NCBI RefSeq assembly: GCF_018613315.1 | Contig: NZ_JAGGQL010000023.1 | Location: 1 to 64,000 of the forward strand | Direction: 5' to 3' | DNA from: Bacillus sp. ISL-37 | Lineage (GTDB): Bacteria; Bacillota; Bacilli; Bacillales; Cytobacillaceae | DNA: 64,000 nucleotides | Shown: piece by piece, positions 1-7,933 of the stretch | Position numbering within the stretch: the first letter of the stretch is position 1 | Layout: every line of letters starts with the position of its first letter | Position numbers and translations under genes: made by a program | Notes under the pieces: model-generated | What the model was told of the DNA's origin: nothing | Database searches by the model: none | Seen by the model: the letters and a program-made list of their open reading frames with translations, nothing else

Positions 1-86
1 AATTTAAGGATGTCAAAAACAGTTTATATTTTACGATTCACTAGATACCAGAACCAATCCACTTGTCTTCTATTATAATAATTAAA

Positions 87-113
87 GGGACATGAGAACC
101 GCTCCCATATCCC
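87..113. repeat. dispersed GGGAC palindrome, left of cassette
   Basis: Arms GGGACATG and CATATCCC (one mismatch) enclose the core AGAACCGCTCC. It lies 32 bp beyond the stop of the HEPN-like gene, so the two-gene cassette has a copy on each side. Confidence 0.7.
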
Positions 114-145
114 TTGAAATCCTACATTCATTTATAAGCTGTATT

Positions 146-1489
146 TTACTTAAAAAGTAACAAGTGAGGACGTTTATACCAAATCAGCTCATTTTTTTCT
201 ATTAATAACGTAAATACTATTTTTTCCAATGTTGGCATTAAAAACTCTTTAATAAATTCCTTCAATAATGGAAAGTCCCCTAAGTTACCATGCGTTAAAT
301 GAACTTCTGTTTCTTTATTATGAGCAATAGAGTTTCTTAACGAATATATAATACTAGATAAAAATTTAGAAGAAATTGCCGGATCAGTCTTACAGCCTAT
401 CACAACTAATTCCTTTTTTAAATCACTAATCCTCATTCCTGGAGTACTCTTAAAGGTATTCCACTCTGATTCTAATAATTGTTGGAAAGTTAGTGTTGGG
501 CTTATTTGAAAACTCAAGATGCTTCCAATTAGTTTCTTTAACTCGTCTGATTCAGAGCTCTCTATCATGGAATACAAACTTGTAAATCTTCTAATTGAAA
601 ACATTTTTTCTCCATACTCATCAATTAATGTTGCTATTTTTGAACGATATTTAAAATTCTCTAGTACTTGATAAATCTTTAAATACTTATCCAATATTTG
701 TTTCTGCTGATTATATTCACTAAGAACCAACATTATCTCATCAAATTGTTGATAAGGGTTATTAATATCCCATGTTATATTAGTTCCTATTGCAATATCT
801 TTTCCATAAAAATGATTATTATGTAAAATTGCACCTTCGGAAATTTTTTTTAATTTAATATAAGAAACCAATTGATTTTTTTCAACTTTTGCCTTCTCAC
901 CCAGCAATACTATATTATCACTTTCAGGCATACCTGTAAGATCTATAGCAGATAACAAAGCATATAAAATTGAAATATTAAGTCCCTCCAAAAATTGGTT
1001 CATTTCATCCTTTGAATGAACCGGTGGTAAACATACAATTAGTTCACTATAGTCGCCATTTACTTCGGGTTGTATAAATCCATTTGAATCAATATAATCA
1101 ATATCCTTATATTCTAAATTGGAAAAACTATGGTAACTCCCAAGGACGTCTTCCCTTAATAAAATAGTCTTATATATTGCAAATATCAATATTTCCTTAC
1201 CATTTAAAGGCTTAAGAAAATCTTCAAATATACCCTTTACCTTCTCAACTATTTCTTCTATCTCATCTATTGATTCAATATTTACTTGAATCTCTTCCTC
1301 TATAGCTTTTTTTATATTTTGCTTAATAGAAAATGCCCTTGTAGCATATGTAATTAATTCTTCTTGTTGCCCTATATCCTCTATACTTTCTTTTTGACCG
1401 TAAAGTTGATCAATTTCATCCACAATAGAAAGCAAACAAGCAAATAAACTCTCAGCAACATTATTCTCTGGAATGACAGTTAACTCCAC
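146..1489 (-). CDS. HEPN-like protein of a putative defence pair
   Basis: This 447-residue protein is not a family I can name. The C-terminal third is helical and contains YSLRNSIAHNKE, an R-N-x3-H arrangement like the catalytic RNxxxH of HEPN ribonucleases and abortive-infection proteins. The N-terminal 150 residues are acidic and helical. The GTG start overlaps the stop of the upstream gene by one base (TAGTG), so translation is probably coupled. Both genes are visibly more AT-rich than the DNA to their right, which suggests acquisition by transfer. An RNase toxin or effector role is an inference from the motif and the pairing; a structural HEPN domain without catalysis is equally possible. 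Confidence 0.55.
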   Translation of the reverse strand: MELTVIPENNVAESLFACLLSIVDEIDQLYGQKESIEDIGQQEELITYATRAFSIKQNIKKAIEEEIQVNIESIDEIEEIVEKVKGIFEDFLKPLNGKEILIFAIYKTILLREDVLGSYHSFSNLEYKDIDYIDSNGFIQPEVNGDYSELIVCLPPVHSKDEMNQFLEGLNISILYALLSAIDLTGMPESDNIVLLGEKAKVEKNQLVSYIKLKKISEGAILHNNHFYGKDIAIGTNITWDINNPYQQFDEIMLVLSEYNQQKQILDKYLKIYQVLENFKYRSKIATLIDEYGEKMFSIRRFTSLYSMIESSESDELKKLIGSILSFQISPTLTFQQLLESEWNTFKSTPGMRISDLKKELVVIGCKTDPAISSKFLSSIIYSLRNSIAHNKETEVHLTHGNLGDFPLLKEFIKEFLMPTLEKIVFTLLIEKNELIWYKRPHLLLFK

Positions 1490-2754
1490 TACTTTCTACC
1501 TCCCTCAAACTGTATCTTCCAATTAATAGGGGCAGAAAAGTTATTATTTAGTAACTCCATTACTCCTTGAAACACAGCTTTCTTTGTAAAATTACCAATA
1601 TTTACATTACCTATATTCATTGAATTTCTATATTTATTAAATTCCTCTATATTTAATAAATCTTGTTCACTCTCATTAAGCATATGCATAATTCTTTCAA
1701 ACAACAAATCAGTCTCTTTCAACTCTGAATTATTGTGATTGCCAATAGCTGCAAAAATACCAGTCAAAACCGTATCCTTAGAAATCCACTTAATACCGCT
1801 ATCACCATATACTTTATAAAGATAAGTATCCATTTCTATTAAGAACTTCAATAGACTTTGCATGAATTCATAGCTGATAATTTCTTTATAATCCAAATAG
1901 CTATTCTCATTGTATTGAATTTTTCTTACTAAGTTAACATTGGATGTTACTGGTCTCGCTTCTAAGAACGATAGAGTAAGCGAAATTAAATGGGGGAAAT
2001 AATACATACCCTTTTCTCTTTTTTTACCATAAGTTGTTGAATTCATTTCTTTTTCTCTAATAAGTACGAACTCATATTGGGCAAAAAACTTAATCTTTTC
2101 AAGTAATTTTAATAAGTTTAAGAATAGTAATTCAAGCTGGTGTTGAGTAGTCATTTGTTTATGACCTGCATTTAAAACTAACATTTTGTCAATTTCATCA
2201 TCAGGACTAAGTCCAACCCATATCTCAAACCATTGATTAATATTAAATTTTTCTTTCAAGTATGTAATATTGCCTCCTCCAGATTCTTTTAAATAAATTA
2301 CTAAATCGTAAAATGCTTTCCCATCGGTTCCAATCTTATCTAGTTCATCGTTTAATTGTCTTGTTATTTGGTAAGAATCCATATTTAATATATCAAATTT
2401 TTTTTCAGTTAATAAATCTTCCATAAGCTTTATTGAATCCCACAAAACTTTCAACCTATAAGTCCGTTGTAAGCCGTCTAAAACCCTGAAACTCTGAATA
2501 CTATAGTCTTCATTTTTTTCGAATTGAAAATTTATGTCACTATCAGTTACTAAAGTAATTGGAGGAATATGCTTTCCTAATAAAATTGTATTTGTGAGAT
2601 TATCTAAATAAATATTGGATACAATACCTCTTTGAATATTAAAGTTCTTATAATCTTCTGGTAATGCCTCTAGATAATCCCTTATAGTTGACTCACATAG
2701 GTAACATACTTTACTTTCACTTTCTTTCTTAAAACTCAATATTTTTAATTCCAT
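1489..2754 (-). CDS. DGQHR/ParB-like domain protein
   Basis: A protein of about 421 residues. Near residue 95 it carries RVLDGLQRTYRLK, resembling the DGQHR/DGQQR signature of DndB-like and DUF262 (GmrS-like) ParB-fold proteins. Further on, LNAGHKQMTTQHQLELLF matches the usual second conserved block (N-x-G-x-x-x-M-x-x-x-Q-x-E). An early stretch, GIVSNIYLDNLTNTILLG, fits the first strand-helix unit of that fold. ATG at 2754 is preferred over the in-frame GTG at 2763 because GGGGTG then sits 6 nt upstream. It is the first gene of a two-gene operon with the HEPN-like protein. Relatives act as NTP-dependent nucleases or as regulators of DNA-modification systems; activity here is unproven. Confidence 0.6.
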   Translation of the reverse strand: MELKILSFKKESESKVCYLCESTIRDYLEALPEDYKNFNIQRGIVSNIYLDNLTNTILLGKHIPPITLVTDSDINFQFEKNEDYSIQSFRVLDGLQRTYRLKVLWDSIKLMEDLLTEKKFDILNMDSYQITRQLNDELDKIGTDGKAFYDLVIYLKESGGGNITYLKEKFNINQWFEIWVGLSPDDEIDKMLVLNAGHKQMTTQHQLELLFLNLLKLLEKIKFFAQYEFVLIREKEMNSTTYGKKREKGMYYFPHLISLTLSFLEARPVTSNVNLVRKIQYNENSYLDYKEIISYEFMQSLLKFLIEMDTYLYKVYGDSGIKWISKDTVLTGIFAAIGNHNNSELKETDLLFERIMHMLNESEQDLLNIEEFNKYRNSMNIGNVNIGNFTKKAVFQGVMELLNNNFSAPINWKIQFEGGRK

Positions 2755-2800
2755 ATAAGTCACCCCAAATCAAAATATTTCCATGTTATCCACAAATAAC

Positions 2801-2828
2801 ATAATAACTCAAATTTAATAAGTCACAA
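2801..2828 (-). promoter_or_regulatory. predicted promoter of the two-gene cassette
   Basis: On the minus strand TTGTGA (2828-2823) and TATTAT (2806-2801) are separated by 16 nt, about 45 nt upstream of the ATG at 2754. Sequence resemblance only. Confidence 0.4.
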
Positions 2829-2858
2829 AGAAAAAATTATATTAACTGAAACAAGCAT
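2823..2858 (-). other. orphan RBS and 11-codon reading frame
   Basis: A strong AGGAGGAG (2868-2861) precedes an ATG at 2858 that runs 11 codons to a TGA at 2823-2825, overlapping the predicted -35 box of the cassette. It may be a leader peptide, or the preserved start of a gene whose body was replaced when the AT-rich cassette arrived. Nothing else is seen in 2764-2941. Confidence 0.3.
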
Positions 2859-2941
2859 TTCTCCTCCTAATACCAAAAAAAGTCTCCTTTAAATTTGGCT
2901 TTTAGGGAATAAATCTTTTACTGCCTTTGGAAGGTTTTCGT

Positions 2942-3013
2942 GGGGATGGTTCTCATGACCAGAAACTCCTCTACACCTATCGGAGAATCAAGGTTGTCAT
3001 GAGAACCGTCCCC
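2942..3013. repeat. inverted pair of dispersed palindrome halves
   Basis: GGGGATGGTTCTCATGAC (2942-2959) and GTCATGAGAACCGTCCCC (2996-3013) are complementary except at one position and enclose 36 nt. This is the largest hairpin form of the family here and marks the right side of the AT-rich cassette. Confidence 0.75.
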
Positions 3014-3052
3014 CTGCTCAGCTGGCGCTTCTTCCCTAAAGTCTCCAAGATC

Positions 3053-4027
3053 CTACAGTAGAATCTCTTTCCCCTCATTCATCTCCTCCGCCTTCCCAAA
3101 AACCCCTTTCGCCACAGCCAAATCAAAATGAGCAGCCCCAACAGATTTAAAAATACTAATATCTTCAACTCCACGCTCAATCGGATTCACATGAAGATCA
3201 GCCAATGTACCAGAAAGCTTCTCAAATGACCACTTCCCTTTTTGCACTGCATCAATGAATTCTCCGGCTTCTGCTATCATCCCCTCATAATCATCAGCAT
3301 AAATCAATACTGCTTTTTCAATGGCTCCTAACGGGATTTCACGCATTTCTGGTAAGTAACTGCCTACGCCAATAATATGGGTCCCTGCTTTTACATAATT
3401 GGCATCAAATACTTCTTCGGTTGACCGGGTCGCACAGCAAATGACATCAGACTGGGCGACGGCTTCGTTCCGGTCGACGCCGGTATGTATTTTAGCGGTA
3501 ATACCCGCCTCTTTGAGTTTTTCACCAAATGTGTATGTCTTATCAATGGAACGATTGATTAAATAGATGTCTTGAATCGGCAGGACGTTCACTATTCCTA
3601 GTACTTGCTCGAATGCCATTCCGCCTGTGCCAATGACGGTCAACATCTGGCTGTCGGGCCTGGCGAGATGGCGGGCTGAGATGGCACTTAATGCGCCGGT
3701 TCTTAATCGTGTCAGGTAAGAAGCGGACAGTAAGCTGATATGCTTTCCTGTTTCGAGTTCTGTGAGTAAAATGGCTGCTTGTGTTGTTGGAAGATCAGCT
3801 GAGCTGTTATCAGGAAAAATCGAGACAATTTTGGTTGCTGCCATGGAGGTTCCATCTGAACTTGGCATATAGAGAACAGACCCGTTTCGTTCCGGGACAT
3901 TCAGTACCGTCCGATGAGGATTGTCAACACATCCTTCATGAATGGCCACCAGCATGGCTTCGACATCGCGAATGGCATCTTCGATTTTATAGATGGATTG
4001 GATTAGTTGTTCGTTCAGTATAAGCAT
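3053..4027 (-). CDS. ornithine cyclodeaminase/mu-crystallin family protein
   Basis: A 324-residue NAD(P)-binding protein of the ornithine cyclodeaminase/alanine dehydrogenase/ketimine reductase superfamily. Visible features are SMAATKIVSIFPDN with the conserved lysine, RTGALSAISARHLA, the Rossmann VIGTGGMA near residue 135, and INRS at the end of the second strand. The family motif GADxPGKxE appears as GSYLPEMREI, so the aspartate used by true cyclodeaminases is missing; a reductase or dehydrogenase acting on an amino or imino acid is more likely. The start is ATG 4027, preceded by AAGGAGAGG; a longer frame from 4063 lacks such a site. It follows an MHS-type transporter by 37 bp and is probably co-transcribed, suggesting uptake and conversion of the same compound. 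Confidence 0.8.
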   Translation of the reverse strand: MLILNEQLIQSIYKIEDAIRDVEAMLVAIHEGCVDNPHRTVLNVPERNGSVLYMPSSDGTSMAATKIVSIFPDNSSADLPTTQAAILLTELETGKHISLLSASYLTRLRTGALSAISARHLARPDSQMLTVIGTGGMAFEQVLGIVNVLPIQDIYLINRSIDKTYTFGEKLKEAGITAKIHTGVDRNEAVAQSDVICCATRSTEEVFDANYVKAGTHIIGVGSYLPEMREIPLGAIEKAVLIYADDYEGMIAEAGEFIDAVQKGKWSFEKLSGTLADLHVNPIERGVEDISIFKSVGAAHFDLAVAKGVFGKAEEMNEGKEILL

Positions 4028-4064
4028 ATAGAACCTCTCCTTCTTATGTAAAAACTCGGCCAAA

Positions 4065-5372
4065 TTATTTGGCCGAGCTCATTTTACCAGTGATCACAGT
4101 TGGTTCAACGCGGCTTTTCACTGCCCAGATGGCAATCAGTGAGACCACAGCAGTAAACATGATGTAGAGTGCTACTGGGACGTATGAATTATCGAATGAT
4201 GCGAGCAGCGCAGTGGCAACGAGCGGCGCTGTACCGCCAGCGACTGCGGCCCCGATTTGATAACCTAGTGAGACCCCGGTATAGCGAACCTTGGCATCAA
4301 AGATCTCTGAGAACATCGTTCCAAGTACTGCGGTAATCGGAGCCCAAATAATCCCCAGGCCGATAATCGTCGCCAAAACCAGCATGAGTACACTGCCTTG
4401 GTGAATCATCCAGAAGTATGGGAAAGCGAAAGCCATCATCGCTAATGTACCGGTGATATACATTTTCTTACGGCCAACGCGGTCTGACAGACTTCCCATG
4501 ATTGGAATAAGGATTGTCGTAATAACAGTTGAAATCATAACAGCACCTAACACAGCGGAGCGGCTGAATCCTAGAGTGCTTGTCGCATATGAAACTATGA
4601 ACGTACTGAAAATATAGAATGGAGCGGTCTCCACCACTTTCGCACCGATGGTGATCAGCACTTCTTTCCAGTAATAGCGAAGTGTATCGACGATTGGCAG
4701 CTTTGGAATCTCGCCTTTTGCCTTAACCTCCTTGAATTCTGGTGTCTCATCGATTCCTTTTCGGATCCATAAACCAAAGACGACGAGCAATGCACTAAAG
4801 ATGAATGGCACGCGCCAGCCCCATGTCATGAATTGCTGCTCTGGCAATAAGCTCATGATCCAAAGAGCGAGTGTCCCCATCACCATTCCGATCGTCACAC
4901 CCATTTGCGGAATGGAACCGAAGAATCCTCTGCGTTCTGGTGGAGCATACTCAGTCGCAAGCAGCAGAGCTCCTCCCCATTCCCCGCCGATTCCAAGTCC
5001 CTGGATCAGACGAAGTGTGATCAAAATGATTGGTGCAGCCACACCGATTGCTTGATATGTAGGCAGGATCCCCATTGCGAATGTCGCAGCACCCATCAAG
5101 CTCAGTGTTAAAACGAGTGTCTTTTTCCGGCCGATTCGATCTCCGATATGACTAAAAATGATTCCTCCAAATGGCCGGATGAAAAACGAAAGTGCAAATG
5201 ATGCATACGCTAAAAGCAAGCCTACTGTTGGATCTTCGTTAACAAAGAATAATTGGTTAAATACAAGTGCGGCCATTGTTCCATACAAGAAATAGTCAAA
5301 CCACTCAATGGAACTTCCAACAAGGCTGGCAATCAAAACACGATAAGTCGTTTTCTTGTCCAAGTGTTGCAT
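4065..5372 (-). CDS. MFS transporter, metabolite:H+ symporter type
   Basis: A 435-residue, 12-helix permease of the MHS (ProP/KgtP/ShiA-like) branch. Evidence is GSSIEWFDYFLYG in helix 1, the loop GDRIGRKKTLVLTL between helices 2 and 3, RLIQGLGIGGEWGGA with EYAPPERRGFFGS near residue 130, and a second GRKK motif in the C-terminal half. Such carriers import organic acids, betaines or amino acids with protons; the substrate cannot be read here. It is the first gene of a two-gene unit with the ornithine-cyclodeaminase-family protein and is divergent from an XRE-cupin regulator that probably controls it. ATG 5372 has a purine-rich AAGAGGAGGAAGAGG upstream. Confidence 0.85.
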   Translation of the reverse strand: MQHLDKKTTYRVLIASLVGSSIEWFDYFLYGTMAALVFNQLFFVNEDPTVGLLLAYASFALSFFIRPFGGIIFSHIGDRIGRKKTLVLTLSLMGAATFAMGILPTYQAIGVAAPIILITLRLIQGLGIGGEWGGALLLATEYAPPERRGFFGSIPQMGVTIGMVMGTLALWIMSLLPEQQFMTWGWRVPFIFSALLVVFGLWIRKGIDETPEFKEVKAKGEIPKLPIVDTLRYYWKEVLITIGAKVVETAPFYIFSTFIVSYATSTLGFSRSAVLGAVMISTVITTILIPIMGSLSDRVGRKKMYITGTLAMMAFAFPYFWMIHQGSVLMLVLATIIGLGIIWAPITAVLGTMFSEIFDAKVRYTGVSLGYQIGAAVAGGTAPLVATALLASFDNSYVPVALYIMFTAVVSLIAIWAVKSRVEPTVITGKMSSAK

Positions 5373-5393
5373 TTCCTCTTCCTCCTCTTTTAA

Positions 5394-5445
5394 AATTGAA
5401 GTATCACTTCAATTAAATTTTAGATAATGGTTAATATTCTGTCAA
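5394..5445 (-). promoter_or_regulatory. promoter and operator of the MHS transporter operon
   Basis: On the minus strand TTGACA (5445-5440) and TAAAAT (5422-5417) are 17 nt apart, close to the sigma-A consensus. Just downstream, at the expected start of transcription, lies a perfect 9-bp inverted repeat AATTGAAGT-ATC-ACTTCAATT (5394-5414), a probable operator for the divergent XRE-cupin protein. A plus-strand TTGACA at 5457-5462 may serve the regulator gene. Confidence 0.6.
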
Positions 5446-5510
5446 CTTTGTTCAAATTGACACAATCTTAATCTAGGTTAAAAATGGTAAATAGGAAGGT
5501 GGGGAATTCT

Positions 5511-5999
5511 ATGATTGGTGTACAACTTAAAGAAATCCGTAAAGAGAAAAAAATGACCTTGAAGGAACTTGCAGAAGGCGCCGGTGTGTCCATCAGCTTT
5601 ATATCACAAGTTGAGCGCGGAAAGTCCAGCGTCACACTAGAGTCACTTCGAAAAATATCTGAAGTTCTAGAAGTCAATCCAAGCACTTTTTTCCAAAGTA
5701 ATAATGAGCCTGTGAGTGAACCTTCATTTCATTATCAAGACCTGACACAGCAAGTCCCAAACCCAGACTTCCATCCGATACTCGTCACACTCCCGGCAAA
5801 CCAAAGTGACGGACAACCCTTCGCCCATAGCGGACATGAATTTGTCTATGTGATAGAAGGAACTTTGACACTGCAAGTAGGTACCAAAATGATTCAACTC
5901 CAACAGGGAGAATCCTGGTTTTTTTCAGCAAGCGAAACGCACTATTGGTACAATCATACAGATCAAACGATTAGATTCCTCGTCGTCTCATCCAGATAA
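5511..5999 (+). CDS. XRE-family regulator with cupin domain
   Basis: A 162-residue regulator. The helix-turn-helix occupies about residues 1-60 (MTLKELAEGAGVSISFISQVERGKSS). A cupin sensor follows, with GHEFVYVIEGTLTLQVG and QGESWFFSASETHYWYN. This two-domain arrangement is typical of local regulators of amino-acid and osmolyte catabolism in Bacillus. The start is placed at ATG 5511, which has GGAAGGTGGGG upstream; the longer frame from 5484 begins before that site. It is divergent from the transporter and ornithine-cyclodeaminase-family genes, with a palindrome in the shared region, so it is probably their repressor or activator. The ligand is unknown. Confidence 0.85.
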   Translation: MIGVQLKEIRKEKKMTLKELAEGAGVSISFISQVERGKSSVTLESLRKISEVLEVNPSTFFQSNNEPVSEPSFHYQDLTQQVPNPDFHPILVTLPANQSDGQPFAHSGHEFVYVIEGTLTLQVGTKMIQLQQGESWFFSASETHYWYNHTDQTIRFLVVSSR

Positions 6000-6110
6000 A
6001 CACACGAACGGTTCTTCCGTTCCACTCGGTAGTTAATCATTCTTGCAGTTTTCGGGACATGATCACCGTCCCACATCAAAGGATTTAAAATTATCACCAG
6101 TAATTTAAAT

Positions 6111-6143
6111 AAAAAAGGGTTTCCTCGTCTGGAAACCCTTTTT
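6111..6143 (+). terminator. terminator after XRE-cupin gene
   Basis: AAAAAGGGTTTCC and GGAAACCCTTTTT are complementary around a 6-nt loop. The A and T tracts on both sides would let it work in both directions. Confidence 0.75.
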
Positions 6144-6203
6144 GTAGTGGACCATATGGTGATACCAATTCGTTTTTCTCTTTTACGTATGGAAGCTAAA
6201 CAA
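6136..6203. repeat. 68-bp repeat, copy 1
   Basis: Identical to 8428-8495 except for one base (6190/8482). It contains the palindrome ACCATATGGT. Here it is followed after 2 bp by the 81-bp repeat, whereas at the second locus the two are 950 bp apart. No coding content recognised. Confidence 0.85.
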
Positions 6204-6205
6204 AA

Positions 6206-6286
6206 AAACACAGGGACGGTTCTGGCGTTTCATAAATTGTTAAAATATGCTATCCACTGAAATGGAAGAACTATCCCCACGTTTCC
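6206..6286. repeat. 81-bp palindromic repeat, copy 1
   Basis: Nearly identical to 9446-9526. The ends fold together: AGGGACGGTTCTGGCGTTTCA on the left faces TGAAATGGAAGAAC and TCCCCACGTTTCC on the right. It is a long form of the GGGACGG palindrome family. Confidence 0.8.
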
Positions 6287-6390
6287 AAGGTGGAACATTA
6301 CACCAGTATGAATATAAACATGAGGAAGGGGATGATGTAACTTACCGATTCCAACAGAAAAGAAGGCTCATCTATCCCTTTTTAGGATAA
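6287..6390 (+). pseudogene. possible gene remnant fused to palindrome
   Basis: Directly after the repeat an open frame encodes about 34 residues (GGTLHQYEYKHEEGDDV, then a basic end QQKRRLIYPFLG) and a TAA. Its composition looks protein-like. The only start in frame, ATG 6262, lies inside the repeat. I read it as the 3' end of an unidentified gene cut off by the element. The rest of 6000-6446 holds only the terminator and repeats. Confidence 0.35.
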
Positions 6391-6446
6391 GGATAACATT
6401 TTTGAAGTTTTTTGCTCCGCTAAGAGGATCTGTCACCCCCGCTACA

Positions 6447-7154
6447 CTAAACCTCCATCCTCCACCCCGACACAGCGAGCCAGCGCTCATACCGTTCATA
6501 TTCAGGCATGATTTTTCCGATAAGCCGCCAAAATGAACGGTCGTGATTCATATGGACCATATGGCACATTTCATGGACGACAACATAATCAATCACTTCC
6601 ATTGGTGCCATGGACAGCTTCCAATTGAATGTCAAATTCCTCATGGAATCACACGTTCCCCAGTTCGTCTTACTGTCCGTGATTCGAATCGAGCGCGGCT
6701 TTATTTTGAATTCGCTTTGATAAAATTTAACCCGTTTTTCGACTAATGCCTTGCACTGCTGATAGTAAAATCGCTTCAATGCCTGTTTGATGCTCTCTTC
6801 ATTTTGCTCTTTCACGTATACATGGAGCTTGTCTGCCTCGAACACGGCATTGTCTTTTTCGATATCTGCATCCTGGGAAATCAGAATGTGATAGAGCCTC
6901 CCCAAATATAGAAACTGTCCGCCTGGTCCGTACTCTTTTTCCCTACCGGCTGAGGCCCGCTCTTTCATTTCCTTCGCCCTTTGCAGGATCAAGTCCCATT
7001 GGCCTTCTAGGATTTGAAGCATACTTGCATCTGAGGTCCCCTTAGGAGCGTGGACCTCGACATGGCCGTACAAATCCATATAAATGCCGATTGTTTTTCG
7101 ATTTTTATAAATCACATCATACCCGATTGTTTCACCTAAAAAAGTATGAAGCAT
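6447..7154 (-). CDS. YgjP-like (DUF45) metallopeptidase
   Basis: A 235-residue cytoplasmic protein of the YgjP/DUF45 family, related to SprT-like and WLM zinc proteases. The decisive motif is VVHEMCHMVHMNHDRSFW near residue 190: HExxH plus a downstream His, the expected zinc ligands and catalytic Glu. RITDSKTNWGTCDSMRNLTFNW just before it is the other conserved block of the family. The start is ATG 7154, with AGGTGATG just before it. The RraB-like gene lies 15 bp upstream on the same strand, so the two are probably co-transcribed. The substrate is unknown. Confidence 0.85.
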   Translation of the reverse strand: MLHTFLGETIGYDVIYKNRKTIGIYMDLYGHVEVHAPKGTSDASMLQILEGQWDLILQRAKEMKERASAGREKEYGPGGQFLYLGRLYHILISQDADIEKDNAVFEADKLHVYVKEQNEESIKQALKRFYYQQCKALVEKRVKFYQSEFKIKPRSIRITDSKTNWGTCDSMRNLTFNWKLSMAPMEVIDYVVVHEMCHMVHMNHDRSFWRLIGKIMPEYERYERWLAVSGWRMEV

Positions 7155-7169
7155 GTCATCACCTGCATT

Positions 7170-7505
7170 TTATTCTATAAATACGCCCCAGCCATCAGAA
7201 TGGCCGCCGTAAGGCTTGCTTATTTTATCTAGCTTTTCCTGCACTTTTTTTAATTCGCTATGGTTAAGGAGCATCCTTTTCGAGCAACTGCAAGCCCACT
7301 CATCTGTCTCATCATCCTGCTCGAGTAAGCCATGAAAGCCTTCTTCCTTCAATACGGGCAGAAGCTTCTCGCCAGTTGCCTTATCCGGCACAGCTATAAA
7401 AAACTCGACTGGCTGCGGCTTTTTAAAACTGACACCTTCATTAAACAAACTGCGCAATGCTTCTCCATCCGCGTCGTTTGGAAATTTCATCATCCATTCC
7501 TCCAT
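7170..7505 (-). CDS. RraB-like protein
   Basis: A protein of about 111 residues resembling the ribonuclease E inhibitor RraB family. FPNDADGEALRSLFNEG, KKPQPVEFFIAVPD and the C-terminal PYGGHSDGWGVFIE match the family blocks. Bacillus lacks RNase E, so an RNase E role cannot be transferred; Firmicute members are uncharacterised. The start is uncertain: ATG 7505 has AGAAGG 7 nt upstream, the ATG at 7493 has GGAGG, and the longer frame from 7538 has none. It precedes the YgjP-like gene by 15 bp. Confidence 0.75.
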   Translation of the reverse strand: MEEWMMKFPNDADGEALRSLFNEGVSFKKPQPVEFFIAVPDKATGEKLLPVLKEEGFHGLLEQDDETDEWACSCSKRMLLNHSELKKVQEKLDKISKPYGGHSDGWGVFIE

Positions 7506-7560
7506 TTGTGTGCCTTCTATGTTGTCATTATCATGCACTTGCTAAATTTCTGCTAATCAT

Positions 7561-7663
7561 TTGATTATGAGATTGTTGTGTTATAATGTAAATAACCTTT
7601 TGCTTTAAATTTTTTACTTTACCGGTACCATGCCCCTACTCGTTCGTTGAGTAGGGTTTTTTT
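7561..7663 (+). ncRNA. candidate small RNA: promoter plus terminator
   Basis: TTGATT (7561-7566) and an extended -10 box TGTTATAAT (7579-7587), with a 15-nt spacer, are followed about 50 nt later by a clear terminator: CCCTACTC/GAGTAGGG (7634-7656) with seven T. The predicted transcript is about 70 nt and holds no convincing reading frame. It is divergent from the rraB-like gene. A cis-regulatory or trans-acting small RNA is an inference. Confidence 0.4.
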
Positions 7664-7683
7664 ATTGCTGTTATTTTTGAAAA

Positions 7684-7713
7684 TAAAAAAACAGACCCTT
7701 TTGGAGTCTGTTT
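7684..7713 (-). terminator. terminator of cold-shock gene
   Basis: On the minus strand CAGACTCC-AAAA-GGGTCTG folds and is followed by a run of seven T, 20 nt past the csp stop. Confidence 0.8.
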
Positions 7714-7732
7714 CGGTATGCTATATCAAAAA

Positions 7733-7933
7733 TTAAGCTTTTTGAACGTTAGCAGCTTGAGGTCCACGTGCACCTTGCTCAACGTCGAAAGTAACTTTTT
7801 GACCTTCGTCTAATGATTTGAAGCCTTCAGATTGGATTGCAGAGAAATGAACGAATACATCTTCTCCACCTTCGCGCTCGATGAATCCGAAACCTTTTTC
7901 TGCGTTAAACCATTTTACTGTACCTTGTTCCAT
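7733..7933 (-). CDS. cold shock protein (CspB/CspD type)
   Basis: A 66-residue single cold-shock domain. RNP1 is KGFGFIE and RNP2 is DVFVHFSAI, in the order and spacing of Bacillus CspB/CspD, and the length is that of the family. Such proteins bind single-stranded RNA and DNA and act as RNA chaperones in the cold and in growth. The start ATG 7933 has TAGGAGG upstream and the gene has its own terminator, so it is monocistronic. The upstream gap of about 900 bp leaves room for the long leader typical of csp mRNAs, but I could not assign a cold-box structure. Confidence 0.95.
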   Translation of the reverse strand: MEQGTVKWFNAEKGFGFIEREGGEDVFVHFSAIQSEGFKSLDEGQKVTFDVEQGARGPQAANVQKA

